From positions 1,736,001 through 1,800,000 of the forward strand of contig NZ_JAUSYS010000001.1 of assembly GCF_030817015.1 (NCBI RefSeq): a stretch of DNA of 64,000 bases, in the 5' to 3' direction. Both the position numbers and the translations under genes were made by a program. The notes under the pieces were generated by a model. The model saw only the letters and a list, made by a program, of their open reading frames with translations. It was not told the origin of the DNA and did not search any database. This document shows, piece after piece, positions 17,182 to 25,683 of this stretch (within the stretch, counting starts at the first letter, position 1; every line of letters begins with the position of its first letter). The DNA comes from Arthrobacter sp. V1I7. Lineage in GTDB: Bacteria > Actinomycetota > Actinomycetes > Actinomycetales > Micrococcaceae.

Positions 17182-18123
17182 ATGACCAGATTCATCCTGA
17201 AACGCCTCGGCAGCGGACTTGTCGTCTTGTTTGCCGTATCGGCACTGACTTTCTTCCTGCTTTACATCGCCAGCGGCAGCATTGCCCGGAACATCCTCGG
17301 CGACCAGGCCTCACCCGAGCAGGTGGCCCTGAAAGAAGCCGAACTCGGTCTCGACCAACCCATCCTGGCCAGGTACATAAGCTGGCTCAGCAACGCCGCT
17401 GGCGGAAACTTTGGCTCGTCCTGGTTCTCGTCCGAACCCGTGGCCAACTCCTTGGCCACGCGTATCCCGGTCACCATGACAATGGTCATCACGGCCATGA
17501 TCCTGATTGCGATCATCGCAACCCTGATCGGCGGGGCCGCGGCAGTCCGGCGTGGTTGGGTCGACCGCATCGTGCAGGTCGGCGCCATCGTAGGCGATTC
17601 CGTCCCCGGCTTCGTCATCGGCATCATCCTGGTGACCATCCTGGCGATCCAGCTGGGGCTGTTCCCGGCCACCAGCACCATTTCGCCGGATGCCCCGGCA
17701 AATGCCTGGGCGCTTTCCATGACGCTGCCGGTGATCGCCCTGCTGATCAATGGCGTCACCGGCGGCGCGCAGCAGATCCGCAGCGCCGTCATCAAGCAGC
17801 TTGAGCGTGATTACGTCCGCACCCTCCGCAGCCGCGGTATCGGTGAGCGCGAGATCCTCTTCAAACACGTACTGCGCAGCGCGGCCCCCGCTGGCCTCAC
17901 TGTCCTCAGTCTCCAGCTGATCGGGATGCTCGGCGGTGTGGTCATCATCGAACAGATCTTCGCGCTGCCAGGCCTGGGTCCGCTCGCCGTCGCCGCGACG
18001 GGCCAGAGTGACCTGCCCGTCGTCATGGGAGTCGTTATGTACACCGTCGTCGTTGTGATCGTGGTCAACCTGCTGGTGGACCTGCTCAACGGCTGGCTCA
18101 ACCCGAAGGTGCGTGCCTCGTGA
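17182..18123 (+). CDS. ABC transporter permease (DppB/OppB type)
   Basis: A 313-residue inner-membrane permease with six segments, beginning TRFILKRLGSGLVVLFAVSA. The EAA coupling motif is seen in RTLRSRGIGEREILFKHVLR, followed by PAGLTVLSLQ and the usual end EQIFALPGLGPLAVAA. The ATG at 17182 is chosen because upstream residues in this frame overlap the binding-protein gene and are not permease-like. It overlaps the next gene by 4 bp (GTGA). It forms the transmembrane pore with the permease half of the next protein. Confidence 0.93.
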   Translation: MTRFILKRLGSGLVVLFAVSALTFFLLYIASGSIARNILGDQASPEQVALKEAELGLDQPILARYISWLSNAAGGNFGSSWFSSEPVANSLATRIPVTMTMVITAMILIAIIATLIGGAAAVRRGWVDRIVQVGAIVGDSVPGFVIGIILVTILAIQLGLFPATSTISPDAPANAWALSMTLPVIALLINGVTGGAQQIRSAVIKQLERDYVRTLRSRGIGEREILFKHVLRSAAPAGLTVLSLQLIGMLGGVVIIEQIFALPGLGPLAVAATGQSDLPVVMGVVMYTVVVVIVVNLLVDLLNGWLNPKVRAS

Positions 18124-20015
18124 CCGAGTCCGTTGAAACTGCGGCACTGACGCCGCTAACCGGCCAGCCTGAAACCGCCCAGCCTGCAGCCGGCCAGCCT
18201 GCAGCCGGCCAGCCTGCAGCCGGCCAGTCCGGAGCCGTGGTCAGGTCCACAGTCCTGAAGCGGCTGCTCAGGAACCCGCTCGGCCTCGTGGCCATGTCGA
18301 TTCTGCTGGTCATGGCCCTCTTGGCGGTCTTCGCTGACGTTCTGGCCCCCGTCGAGGAGAACTTCGCCAACATCGCCAAGACCCTGGCGGACCCCGACAG
18401 TACGAACATCCTGGGAACGGACAGTGCGGGCCGCGATGTTTGGACCCGGCTGCTCTTCGGCGCACGGCTGACCCTGCTCTCTGCGCTGCTTTGCGCTGGC
18501 GTCGCCATCGCCATCGGGCTTCCGGCCGGGCTGGTCGCCGGCTACTACGCCGGGAAATTCGAAGCCGTTTCGAACTGGGTTGTCAGCATCCTCATGAGCC
18601 TCCCGGGCCTGATCGTGTTGCTGACCATCCGGGCAGCTTTCGGCCCGTCCGTGTGGGTCGCCATGATCGCCTTCGGCGTCCTGATCAGCCCGTCCTACTT
18701 TCGCCTGACCCGAACCGCAGTGCAGTCGGTACGGAACGAGCTTTATGTTGACGCGGCCCGCGTCTCGGGACTTTCAGATATCAGCATCATGAGCCGCCAC
18801 ATCTTCTCCGTGGTGCGGGCGCCCATCATCATCCAGACGGCAGCGATCGCGGGCGTTGCCATCGCCATCCAGTCCGGCCTCGAGTTCCTGGGGCTGGGTG
18901 ACCCGTCCAAGGCCACCTGGGGTGTCATGCTGAGCGAAGGCTTCAAGAACGTCTACCTGAAACCGGAGCTGCTGTTCTGGCCGGCTTTTGCCATGGCGCT
19001 GACCATCGGCGCCCTGGTACTGCTCGGCAACGCCATCCGCGATGCCCTTGAGGACGGCGAAAAGATCAAGCACCGGAGGAAGACCGGCGCAGGAACGACG
19101 CCGGCGCCGGCCAGGTCCCGCGCCGAACGTAAGTCAGTGGCCGCCGTCGACGCCGGCACCGAACACCATCTGGTGAAGGTCACGAACCTGGGGGTGGGCT
19201 ACCCGCAGGCCGACGGATCCGTCAAGAAGGTCGTCGACGATGTTTCCTTCCACGTTGACCGGGGCGAAATCCTCGGCATTGTCGGCGAGTCCGGGTCGGG
19301 TAAATCCCAGACTGCCTTCTCCATCTTGGGTCTCCTGCCGGACAACGCGGGCGTTGTCGGCGGTTCCATCCAGTTCGACGGCAAGTACACCGTGGCGCCG
19401 GGCGACGAGAAGGTCAACCAGGAACGGCTCTCCAAGTTGCGGGGCAAGCGGATCTCCTACATTCCGCAGGAGCCCATGAGCAACCTGGACCCTGCGTTCA
19501 CCATCGGTTATCAGCTGGTCACTCCCATGGTGCGGGTGCTGGAGATCTCCAAGGCCGAGGCCACAAGGCGCGCTATGAAGCTCCTGTCCGACGTCGGAAT
19601 CGTGAACCCCAAGCGCACCTTCGACGCCTACCCGCACGAAGTATCCGGCGGAATGGCCCAGCGTGTTCTCATCGCGGGGGCAATCAGCTGCGAACCCGAC
19701 CTGGTGATCGCGGATGAGCCCACCACGGCGCTTGACGTAACAGTGCAGGCAGACGTCCTGGACCTGATCCGTGACCTCCAGCGGCGCCTGAACATCGGCG
19801 TGATCCTGGTGACGCACAACTTCGGCGTTGTTGCCGACCTCTGCGACCGCGTTGTGGTGATGCAGAACGGCCGCCTCGTTGAGGAAGGCCCGGTCCGCGA
19901 TATCCTTCGGAACCCGCAGGAAAGCTACACCCAGACGCTCCTTGGTTCCATGCTGGAAGGCAAGGAACCTATGACCATGCTCGTTTCATCGACTCCAAGG
20001 GGGGCAGCATTATGA
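18120..20015 (+). CDS. fused ABC permease (DppC type) and ATPase (DppD type)
   Basis: A 631-residue natural fusion. Residues about 1-40 are a disordered leader with three exact AAGQP-type repeats. About 42-310 is a DppC-type permease (NILGTDSAGRDVWTRLLFGA; EAA region near VDAARVSGLSDISIMSRHI). A linker of about 30 residues leads to a DppD-type ATPase with Walker A GESGSGKSQ (about 389), signature VSGGMAQR (about 508) and Walker B VIADEPTTALD (about 528). The ATPase carries Gln after GKS, where most family members have Thr. The GTG start overlaps the previous stop. Such fusions are known in actinobacterial oligopeptide-type importers and fix the 1:1 stoichiometry. Confidence 0.93.
   Translation: MTESVETAALTPLTGQPETAQPAAGQPAAGQPAAGQSGAVVRSTVLKRLLRNPLGLVAMSILLVMALLAVFADVLAPVEENFANIAKTLADPDSTNILGTDSAGRDVWTRLLFGARLTLLSALLCAGVAIAIGLPAGLVAGYYAGKFEAVSNWVVSILMSLPGLIVLLTIRAAFGPSVWVAMIAFGVLISPSYFRLTRTAVQSVRNELYVDAARVSGLSDISIMSRHIFSVVRAPIIIQTAAIAGVAIAIQSGLEFLGLGDPSKATWGVMLSEGFKNVYLKPELLFWPAFAMALTIGALVLLGNAIRDALEDGEKIKHRRKTGAGTTPAPARSRAERKSVAAVDAGTEHHLVKVTNLGVGYPQADGSVKKVVDDVSFHVDRGEILGIVGESGSGKSQTAFSILGLLPDNAGVVGGSIQFDGKYTVAPGDEKVNQERLSKLRGKRISYIPQEPMSNLDPAFTIGYQLVTPMVRVLEISKAEATRRAMKLLSDVGIVNPKRTFDAYPHEVSGGMAQRVLIAGAISCEPDLVIADEPTTALDVTVQADVLDLIRDLQRRLNIGVILVTHNFGVVADLCDRVVVMQNGRLVEEGPVRDILRNPQESYTQTLLGSMLEGKEPMTMLVSSTPRGAAL
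18180..18224 (+). repeat. three perfect 15-bp tandem repeats
   Basis: CAGCCTGCAGCCGGC is repeated three times (18180-18194, 18195-18209, 18210-18224), encoding AAGQP units in the cytoplasmic leader of the fused permease. A degenerate copy follows. Copy-number change would keep the frame. Confidence 0.9.
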
Positions 20016-20917
20016 CTGCAACCGCAGCTTCCGGCACTTCTGCCGGCGCCGGCGAACGCTCAAAACTTCTCAGCGTGGAAAGCCTCACCGTCGAGTATCC
20101 GGGCAAGGGCTTCCGCGCCAAGCCGTTCCGTGCCCTGACCGACATCAACATCTCAATCGGCCAGGGCGAGACCCTGGGTCTGGTGGGGGAGTCCGGCTCG
20201 GGCAAGACCACGCTGGGCCGCGCCGTACTTGGCCTGGCACCGGTGACCCAGGGCAGGATCGTCTTCGAAGGAAACGACATCAGCAAGGCCGGCCGCAAGG
20301 AACGGCGAATCTTGGGCCGGGATCTTCAAGTGGTATTCCAGGATCCCTACACCTCGCTGAATCCGGCCCTGGAAATCGGCGACATCCTCGCCGAGCCCCT
20401 CGGCGTCCAAGGCAAGTCGCCGGCGGAAGCCAAACAGCGCGTCCGGGAACTCCTGGACCAGGTGGGCCTGCCCTCCGACGCCATCCACCGGCTTCCGCGG
20501 GAGTTCAGCGGCGGCCAGCGGCAACGTGTGGCGATAGCCCGTGCCCTGGCACTATCGCCCAAACTCATTGTCTGCGATGAGCCGGTCAGTGCCTTGGACC
20601 TGTCCACCCAGGCCCGGGTCCTGGATCTCTTCCTGCAGATCCAGCGGGACACCGGAGTGTCCTACCTCTTCGTCTCGCACGACCTTGACGTGGTCCGCCA
20701 CATCAGCCACCGCGTGGCCGTGATGTACCACGGCGAGATCGTCGAGCAAGGCCCGGCCGACGTCGTGACGCGAGATCCCGATCACCCCTACACGCAAAGG
20801 CTGCTGCTCGCCTCACCGGTGCCTGATCCGGACCGTCAGGAGCAGCGCCGCGCCGACCGGCACCGGCTGCTCGAAATCCAGCGGATGCAGAACGAGCAGG
20901 CCGGCGCCCTCGCCTGA
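20012..20917 (+). CDS. ABC transporter ATP-binding protein (DppF/OppF type)
   Basis: A 301-residue second ATPase of the importer. Walker A is GESGSGKTT, the signature is FSGGQRQRVAIARAL, Walker B is LIVCDEPVSALD, and the oligopeptide-type C-terminal extension (DHPYTQRLLLASPVPDPD) is present. ATGA overlap with the fused permease/ATPase shows co-translation. It would dimerise with the DppD-like half of the previous protein. Confidence 0.93.
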   Translation: MTATAASGTSAGAGERSKLLSVESLTVEYPGKGFRAKPFRALTDINISIGQGETLGLVGESGSGKTTLGRAVLGLAPVTQGRIVFEGNDISKAGRKERRILGRDLQVVFQDPYTSLNPALEIGDILAEPLGVQGKSPAEAKQRVRELLDQVGLPSDAIHRLPREFSGGQRQRVAIARALALSPKLIVCDEPVSALDLSTQARVLDLFLQIQRDTGVSYLFVSHDLDVVRHISHRVAVMYHGEIVEQGPADVVTRDPDHPYTQRLLLASPVPDPDRQEQRRADRHRLLEIQRMQNEQAGALA

Positions 20918-20979
20918 GGAGACACCTCTGCCGGCAGGCAGCCGCGGCACTCATGAACAATCAACAACGGAGGAACAAA

Positions 20980-21840
20980 ATGGCCACCATAGGCGTACAG
21001 GCAATGATGCTGAAGGACAGTTTCGCGGACCTCGGGGCGTTCGAAACGCTCCGCAAGGTGAGCGCGATCGGGTACAACGCCGTCGAAATTTCCCAGATCC
21101 CGATGACCGCGGACAACGTGGCTGAACTGGACCGGTCCCGCAGCGAGCTCGGCATGGACATCGCCGCGCTGTCCGTGGCGATGGAAACCCCGAAAGGCCG
21201 GCCGGGAGACTCCCTGACCGACGACTTCGACAAGATCGTCGATGACGCCAAGCGGCTGGAATCCAGGCTCCTGCGCATCGGCATGCTGCCGTTCCCCGCG
21301 ATGACGTCCCTCGGAGCCGTCATCGACTTCGCCAAGGAGGCCAACGGTTACGCGGAGCGGCTGCAGGAGTACGGGATCGGACTGTACTACCACAACCACC
21401 ACATCGAATTTGCGAAGTTCGGCGGTAAGCACCTGCTGGACATCATCGCGGAGAACTCCCCGGCCATGGGGATGGAAATCGACGTCCACTGGGTGCAGCG
21501 CGGCGGGCTGGACCCGGTCCGGACCCTCGAGAAGTACGCCGGGCGCACGGCCATGGTCCACCTCAAGGACTACCGGATCGGTGCATTGCCCGAGGCTGCG
21601 TTCGGGATGCTGGAGATCGGGGACTTCCCGGGCTTTATGCAGGAATTCAAGAACGTGGTGCAGTTCGCCGAAGTGGGCGAGGGCAACCTCGACTTCCCGT
21701 CCATCATTCCCGCGGCCCAGGCCGCCGGTGCGGAGTACCTGCTCGTGGAGCAGGACGAGCTCTATGGCCGCAGTGTGTGGGACGCCCTGCAGACCTCCTA
21801 CGACAATCTCGTGGCGATGGGCCACTCGGACCTCTTCTGA
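20980..21840 (+). CDS. TIM-barrel sugar phosphate isomerase/epimerase family protein
   Basis: A 286-residue AP-endonuclease-2-like TIM barrel. The ATG at 20980 follows GGAGG (20969-20973); the longer frame from 20953 adds nine polar residues without a better ribosome site. Metal-site segments are LYYHNHHIEF, MEIDVHWVQRGG, MVHLKDYRIG and GEGNLDF. It is followed 49 bp later by a Gfo/Idh/MocA oxidoreductase, repeating the arrangement at 13459-15314, although the two isomerases are only distantly alike. Similar enzymes act on inosose, keto sugars or 3-keto-glycosides. The substrate is not known. Confidence 0.87.
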   Translation: MATIGVQAMMLKDSFADLGAFETLRKVSAIGYNAVEISQIPMTADNVAELDRSRSELGMDIAALSVAMETPKGRPGDSLTDDFDKIVDDAKRLESRLLRIGMLPFPAMTSLGAVIDFAKEANGYAERLQEYGIGLYYHNHHIEFAKFGGKHLLDIIAENSPAMGMEIDVHWVQRGGLDPVRTLEKYAGRTAMVHLKDYRIGALPEAAFGMLEIGDFPGFMQEFKNVVQFAEVGEGNLDFPSIIPAAQAAGAEYLLVEQDELYGRSVWDALQTSYDNLVAMGHSDLF

Positions 21841-21889
21841 ACAGCCCTTTCCAGGGATCCCTTTTCAACCCGACAGGAAGCAGCATCAC

Positions 21890-23056
21890 ATGAGCAAGAA
21901 AGTACGCCTCGGCATCATAGGCCTGGGCCAGCAGGGCGGCGCCTACGCCAAGTTCATCAACGACGGCCTGGTCCCCAATATGGAGATCGGCGCACTCTGC
22001 GACATTGATCCGGCCAGGAAGGAAGCGGCCGCGGCCGGTTACCCGGAGGTGCCGTTCTACGGGGACTACATCACCATGCTGGAAAGCGGCGACGTGGATG
22101 CCGTTGTCACGTGCGTACCGCACTTCCTGCACCCCGAAATGGGCATCGAGACGCTGAAGCGCAACATCCACGCCCTGGTGGAGAAGCCTGCGGGTGTGTA
22201 CACGAGGCAGGTGAAGGAACTGAACGAGTTTGCCGCCGGCAAGCCGGAACTCTCCTTCGCCATCATGTTCAACCAGCGCAACAACCCGCTGTACAAGAAG
22301 CTCAAAGAGATCGTGGAAAACGGCGAGATCGGCACGATCCGCCGCAGCAACTGGATCATCACCAACTGGTGGCGTCCGCAGGGCTACTACAACTCCAGCG
22401 AATGGCGCGCAACCTGGGGCGGCGAGGGCGGCGGCGTCCTGGTCAACCAGGCACCGCACCAGCTGGACCTGTGGCAGTGGATCTGCGGCGTGCCGAAATC
22501 GGTCTACTCCAAGGTTTCCTTCGGCTTCCGCCGCGACATCGCCGTCGAGGATGAAGTCACCGCGGTGGTGGACTACGGAGACGGCGTTACCGGCGTCTTC
22601 GTCACCGCCACGCACGATCTGACCGGCACCGACCGCTTCGAGATCCTGGGCGACCAGGGCAAGATCGTCGTCGAAGGCAGCAAGACCGCCACCGTGACGC
22701 GCCTGCATAAGCCCGAGCGCGAACTCAGCGACGGCATGGGCATGGACGATGTCCGCAAGCTCTTCATGGGCGAACTGAGCCCGGAGGAGTACTACACCAC
22801 CGAGGTCATCGAGTTCGAGTCCGCCTGGGGCGCCCAGCACTCTGGCGTCCTGGAGAACTTCGCCGCCAACATCCTGGACGGCACCCCGCTCCTCGCCCCC
22901 GGCTCGGACGGCATCAACGGCGTCCGCCTGGCCAACGCCATCCATCTCTCCAGCTGGACCGGCCGGGAAGTGGGGCTGGACTTCGACGAGGACGAGTTCC
23001 TCACGGAGCTCAACAAACGGATTGCCGAGGAAGGCAAGTTCCCGCAGCGCACGTAG
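21890..23056 (+). CDS. Gfo/Idh/MocA family oxidoreductase
   Basis: A 388-residue NAD(P)-dependent oxidoreductase. The Rossmann start is VRLGIIGLGQQGGAYAKF, the catalytic-lysine motif is VEKPAGVYTRQV, and the substrate domain has GGGVLVNQAPHQLDLWQW. The ATG at 21890 is preceded by AGGAAG; upstream in-frame sequence overlaps the previous gene and is not protein-like. It is longer than the paralogue at 14304 and has a C-terminal segment (SWTGREVGLDFDEDEF) seen in glucose-fructose-type or inositol dehydrogenase-like relatives. It probably oxidises the glycone of the imported substrate, with the isomerase at 20980 acting before or after it. Confidence 0.92.
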   Translation: MSKKVRLGIIGLGQQGGAYAKFINDGLVPNMEIGALCDIDPARKEAAAAGYPEVPFYGDYITMLESGDVDAVVTCVPHFLHPEMGIETLKRNIHALVEKPAGVYTRQVKELNEFAAGKPELSFAIMFNQRNNPLYKKLKEIVENGEIGTIRRSNWIITNWWRPQGYYNSSEWRATWGGEGGGVLVNQAPHQLDLWQWICGVPKSVYSKVSFGFRRDIAVEDEVTAVVDYGDGVTGVFVTATHDLTGTDRFEILGDQGKIVVEGSKTATVTRLHKPERELSDGMGMDDVRKLFMGELSPEEYYTTEVIEFESAWGAQHSGVLENFAANILDGTPLLAPGSDGINGVRLANAIHLSSWTGREVGLDFDEDEFLTELNKRIAEEGKFPQRT

Positions 23057-23158
23057 CGGTGCCACTGCGGGGGAGCGATTGGCGGAGGCAGGACGGCCGG
23101 GGCCGTGGCAACCGGCTGGCCTGCCCGCTTTCCCGCAGTAGCTATGTACGATGGGCCA

Positions 23159-24220
23159 GTGACCGAACCCGCGAAGCCCGAAGTTGCCGCAACAACCGCT
23201 GCTGCCAGGAAGGCCGGCCGGGATGGAAGGCCCAACGCCACCATCTACGACATCGCCAAGCTTACGGGCGTGAACCCGTCCACGGTGTCACGGGCGCTCA
23301 GCAAGCCCGGCAGGGTCAGCGCCAAGACGCAGAAACTGATCGAGGACGCGGCCGCCGAACTCAATTACCACGTCAACCCGTTCGCACGCGCCCTGCCTAC
23401 CGGCCGGACCAGCACCCTCGGGCTGATCGTCGCGGACATCACCAACCCCACCTTCTTCGGCATCATCCGCGGCGCGGAATCAACAGCCACCGCCCGGAAC
23501 TACACCCTGATGCTCGCCGAATCCGCCGAATCCCCGGAAACGGAACTCACCGCGGCCCGCCGGATGATGGCCACGGTGGACGGCCTGATCCTGGCGAGCC
23601 CGCGGATGGACGATGACCGGATCCGCGAGCTCGCCAGGGAAAAACCGGTGGTGGTCATCAACCGCGAGGTTGACGGCGTCCCCTGCGTCGTCCCGGAGGT
23701 CAACAAGGGCATCGGCGAAGCAGTCCGCAGCCTCGCGGCCAACGGACACCACAAGATCGCCTACGTGGCCGGCCCGCACCAGTCGTGGATGTCCGGCCGC
23801 CGGTGGCAGGGCGTCCAGGCGGCCTGCGAATGGTCCGGGTTGGAGGCCGTCCGGCTTGAGTCCGTGAAACCAACGGTCGACGGCGGACGGCAGGCTGCGC
23901 GCGATGTCGTCGCCAGCGGTGCCACGGCCGTGATTACCTACAACGACCTCCTGGCCATCGGACTGATGCAGGAACTCCAGGCCGCCTCGGTGGTGGTCCC
24001 GGACCGGATCAGCATCGTGGGCTTCGACGACATCTTCGGCGCGGACTTCACGACGCCGCCGCTCACCACGGTGCGCTCGCCGATGACCGCCTGCGGCACG
24101 GAAGCCGCCACGCTTCTGCTCAACGTGCTGCACGGCGCGGACCAGATTGCCGCCATTGTGCGGGTGGACACGGAACTGGTGCTGCGGGGATCCAGCGGGC
24201 GGCTGCTTCCCGCAAGCTAA
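23159..24220 (+). CDS. LacI-family transcriptional regulator
   Basis: A 353-residue LacI/GalR regulator with HTH TIYDIAKLTGVNPSTVSRAL, hinge VNPFARALPTG and a sensor domain (GLIVADITNPTFFGIIRGAE; GFDDIFGADFTTPPLTTV). The GTG at 23159 is preferred over in-frame ATGs upstream: TACGAT (23147-23152) lies 7 bp before it, so the mRNA may be leaderless. It sits between the second isomerase/oxidoreductase pair and uxaC, immediately upstream of the strongest operator (24230-24247). It resembles the regulator at 12171 but is not a recent duplicate. Either or both may bind the shared palindromes. Confidence 0.92.
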   Translation: MTEPAKPEVAATTAAARKAGRDGRPNATIYDIAKLTGVNPSTVSRALSKPGRVSAKTQKLIEDAAAELNYHVNPFARALPTGRTSTLGLIVADITNPTFFGIIRGAESTATARNYTLMLAESAESPETELTAARRMMATVDGLILASPRMDDDRIRELAREKPVVVINREVDGVPCVVPEVNKGIGEAVRSLAANGHHKIAYVAGPHQSWMSGRRWQGVQAACEWSGLEAVRLESVKPTVDGGRQAARDVVASGATAVITYNDLLAIGLMQELQAASVVVPDRISIVGFDDIFGADFTTPPLTTVRSPMTACGTEAATLLLNVLHGADQIAAIVRVDTELVLRGSSGRLLPAS

Positions 24221-24229
24221 ATGGCAATT

Positions 24230-24270
24230 TTGGCAACCGGTTGACAAAGCCGTTACGTGGGTCTGATCAT
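24230..24270 (+). promoter_or_regulatory. LacI-type operator and promoter of uxaC operon, leaderless start likely
   Basis: The operator TTGGCAACCGGTTGACAA occupies 24230-24247, with an extra half-site TGGCAA at 24222-24227. Its right half supplies -35 TTGACA (24241-24246), followed after 18 bp by GATCAT (24265-24270). The uxaC ATG begins 7 bp further on at 24277, which is where transcription would start. No Shine-Dalgarno is visible, so translation probably starts on a leaderless mRNA. Confidence 0.65.
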
Positions 24271-24276
24271 AGAGCT

Positions 24277-25683
24277 ATGTCACAGACAATTGCCGCCAAC
24301 CCCGACCGGCTCCTCCCTGCGGATCCCGGAACGCGCCGTATCGCCCGCGCGCTACTGGAACGCGTGCAGGACCTCCCCATCATTTCGCCGCACGGCCACG
24401 TTGACGCTGCCGTTCTCGAACACAACACGCCGTTTCCGGATCCTGCCGCCCTGCTGGTCAGTCCGGACCATTACGTCACCCGCCTGATCCACGCCAGCGG
24501 GGTGCCGCTGGACCGGCTCCGCGCCTCGAAGCAAGCGGCGCCGGAATCCCGCAGCGTCTGGCGCGAGTTCTGCGCCGCGTGGCCGCTGTTCGAAGGAACG
24601 GCGTCCGGGTACTGGCTCCGCCACCAGTTCGAGAGCGTCTTCGGCCTCCGCCAGGAGCTCAGTGCCGAGACGGCGGACGCCTCCTATGACACCATCAGCG
24701 CCAAGCTGCAGGAGCCGGGTTTCCGGCCCCGCCAGCTGTTCAAGGACTTCAACATCGAGGTCCTCGCCACCACCGATGATCCGCTGGATGACCTCGCCAG
24801 CCACAAGGCCATCGCCCAGGACCCCACCTTCCACGGCCGCGTCCTGCCCACGTTCCGCCCGGACCAGTACCTGAACATGGCGCACCCGCGGTGGCCGGAG
24901 AACGTCGAGCGGCTCATCGGGGCAGCGGGCGACGGCGCCACCGGCTATGCCGCCTACATCACCGCGCTGGAGAACCGGCGCCGCTATTTCGTGGAGCACG
25001 GCGCAGTCTCGGCCGACCACGGCGTCCGCACGCCGGCAACGCTGAAGCTCGGCGACGCCGAGGCGGCCAGGCTGTTCGACCGCGCCCGCGCCGGCCAGGC
25101 CACGGCCCAGGACCGCGAAGAGTTCGAAGCCCACATGATGTATCAGATGGCCCGGATGTCGGTCGAAGACGGACTGGTGATGACCATCCACCCGGGCTCC
25201 TACCGCAACCATCACGAGCCCACGTTCAACGGCTACGGTCCGGACACCGGCCACGACATCCCCTTCGCGGTCAACTACACGGAAGCCATCCGTCCCGTGC
25301 TGCAGGACTTCGGCACGGCCCAGGACTTCCACCTGGTGCTCTTCACCCTGGACGAGACCGTGTTCTCCCGCGAACTGGCGCCCCTGGCCGGCTTCTACCC
25401 GTCCGTGTACCTCGGCGCCCCGTGGTGGTTCCTGGACGCACCGGACGCCATGCTCCGTTTCCGTGCGGCGGTGACTGAAACCGCCGGCTTCTCCCGGTCG
25501 TCCGGCTTCATCGACGACACCCGTGCCTTCTGTTCCATTCCGGCCCGGCATGATGCCTCCCGCCGGATCGAGGCGGCCTTCCTGGCCCGACTGGTGGCCG
25601 AGCACCGGGTCAGCGAAGACCGCGCGCACGAGATCATCGTCGACGTCGTCGATTCCTCCCCGAGAAGGGTCTTCAAGCTGTGA
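24277..25683 (+). CDS. uxaC: glucuronate isomerase
   Basis: A 468-residue uronate isomerase of the amidohydrolase-like TIM-barrel superfamily, converting D-glucuronate to D-fructuronate (or galacturonate to tagaturonate). Family landmarks are the N-terminal metal-binding stretch LPIISPHGHVD, HPGSYRNHHEP, and the C-terminal region GFIDDTRAFCSIPARHD with ARLVAEHRVSEDRAHEI. Length matches the family (about 465-470). The ATG at 24277 is used; the open frame begins earlier inside the operator. GTGA overlap couples it to the reductase gene downstream. It is the entry step of the glucuronate branch encoded here. Confidence 0.95.
   Translation: MSQTIAANPDRLLPADPGTRRIARALLERVQDLPIISPHGHVDAAVLEHNTPFPDPAALLVSPDHYVTRLIHASGVPLDRLRASKQAAPESRSVWREFCAAWPLFEGTASGYWLRHQFESVFGLRQELSAETADASYDTISAKLQEPGFRPRQLFKDFNIEVLATTDDPLDDLASHKAIAQDPTFHGRVLPTFRPDQYLNMAHPRWPENVERLIGAAGDGATGYAAYITALENRRRYFVEHGAVSADHGVRTPATLKLGDAEAARLFDRARAGQATAQDREEFEAHMMYQMARMSVEDGLVMTIHPGSYRNHHEPTFNGYGPDTGHDIPFAVNYTEAIRPVLQDFGTAQDFHLVLFTLDETVFSRELAPLAGFYPSVYLGAPWWFLDAPDAMLRFRAAVTETAGFSRSSGFIDDTRAFCSIPARHDASRRIEAAFLARLVAEHRVSEDRAHEIIVDVVDSSPRRVFKL

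Noticed and set aside
21704..23065. 453-residue open frame on the minus strand
   Set aside because: Antisense to the well-supported Gfo/Idh/MocA oxidoreductase; no start signal.
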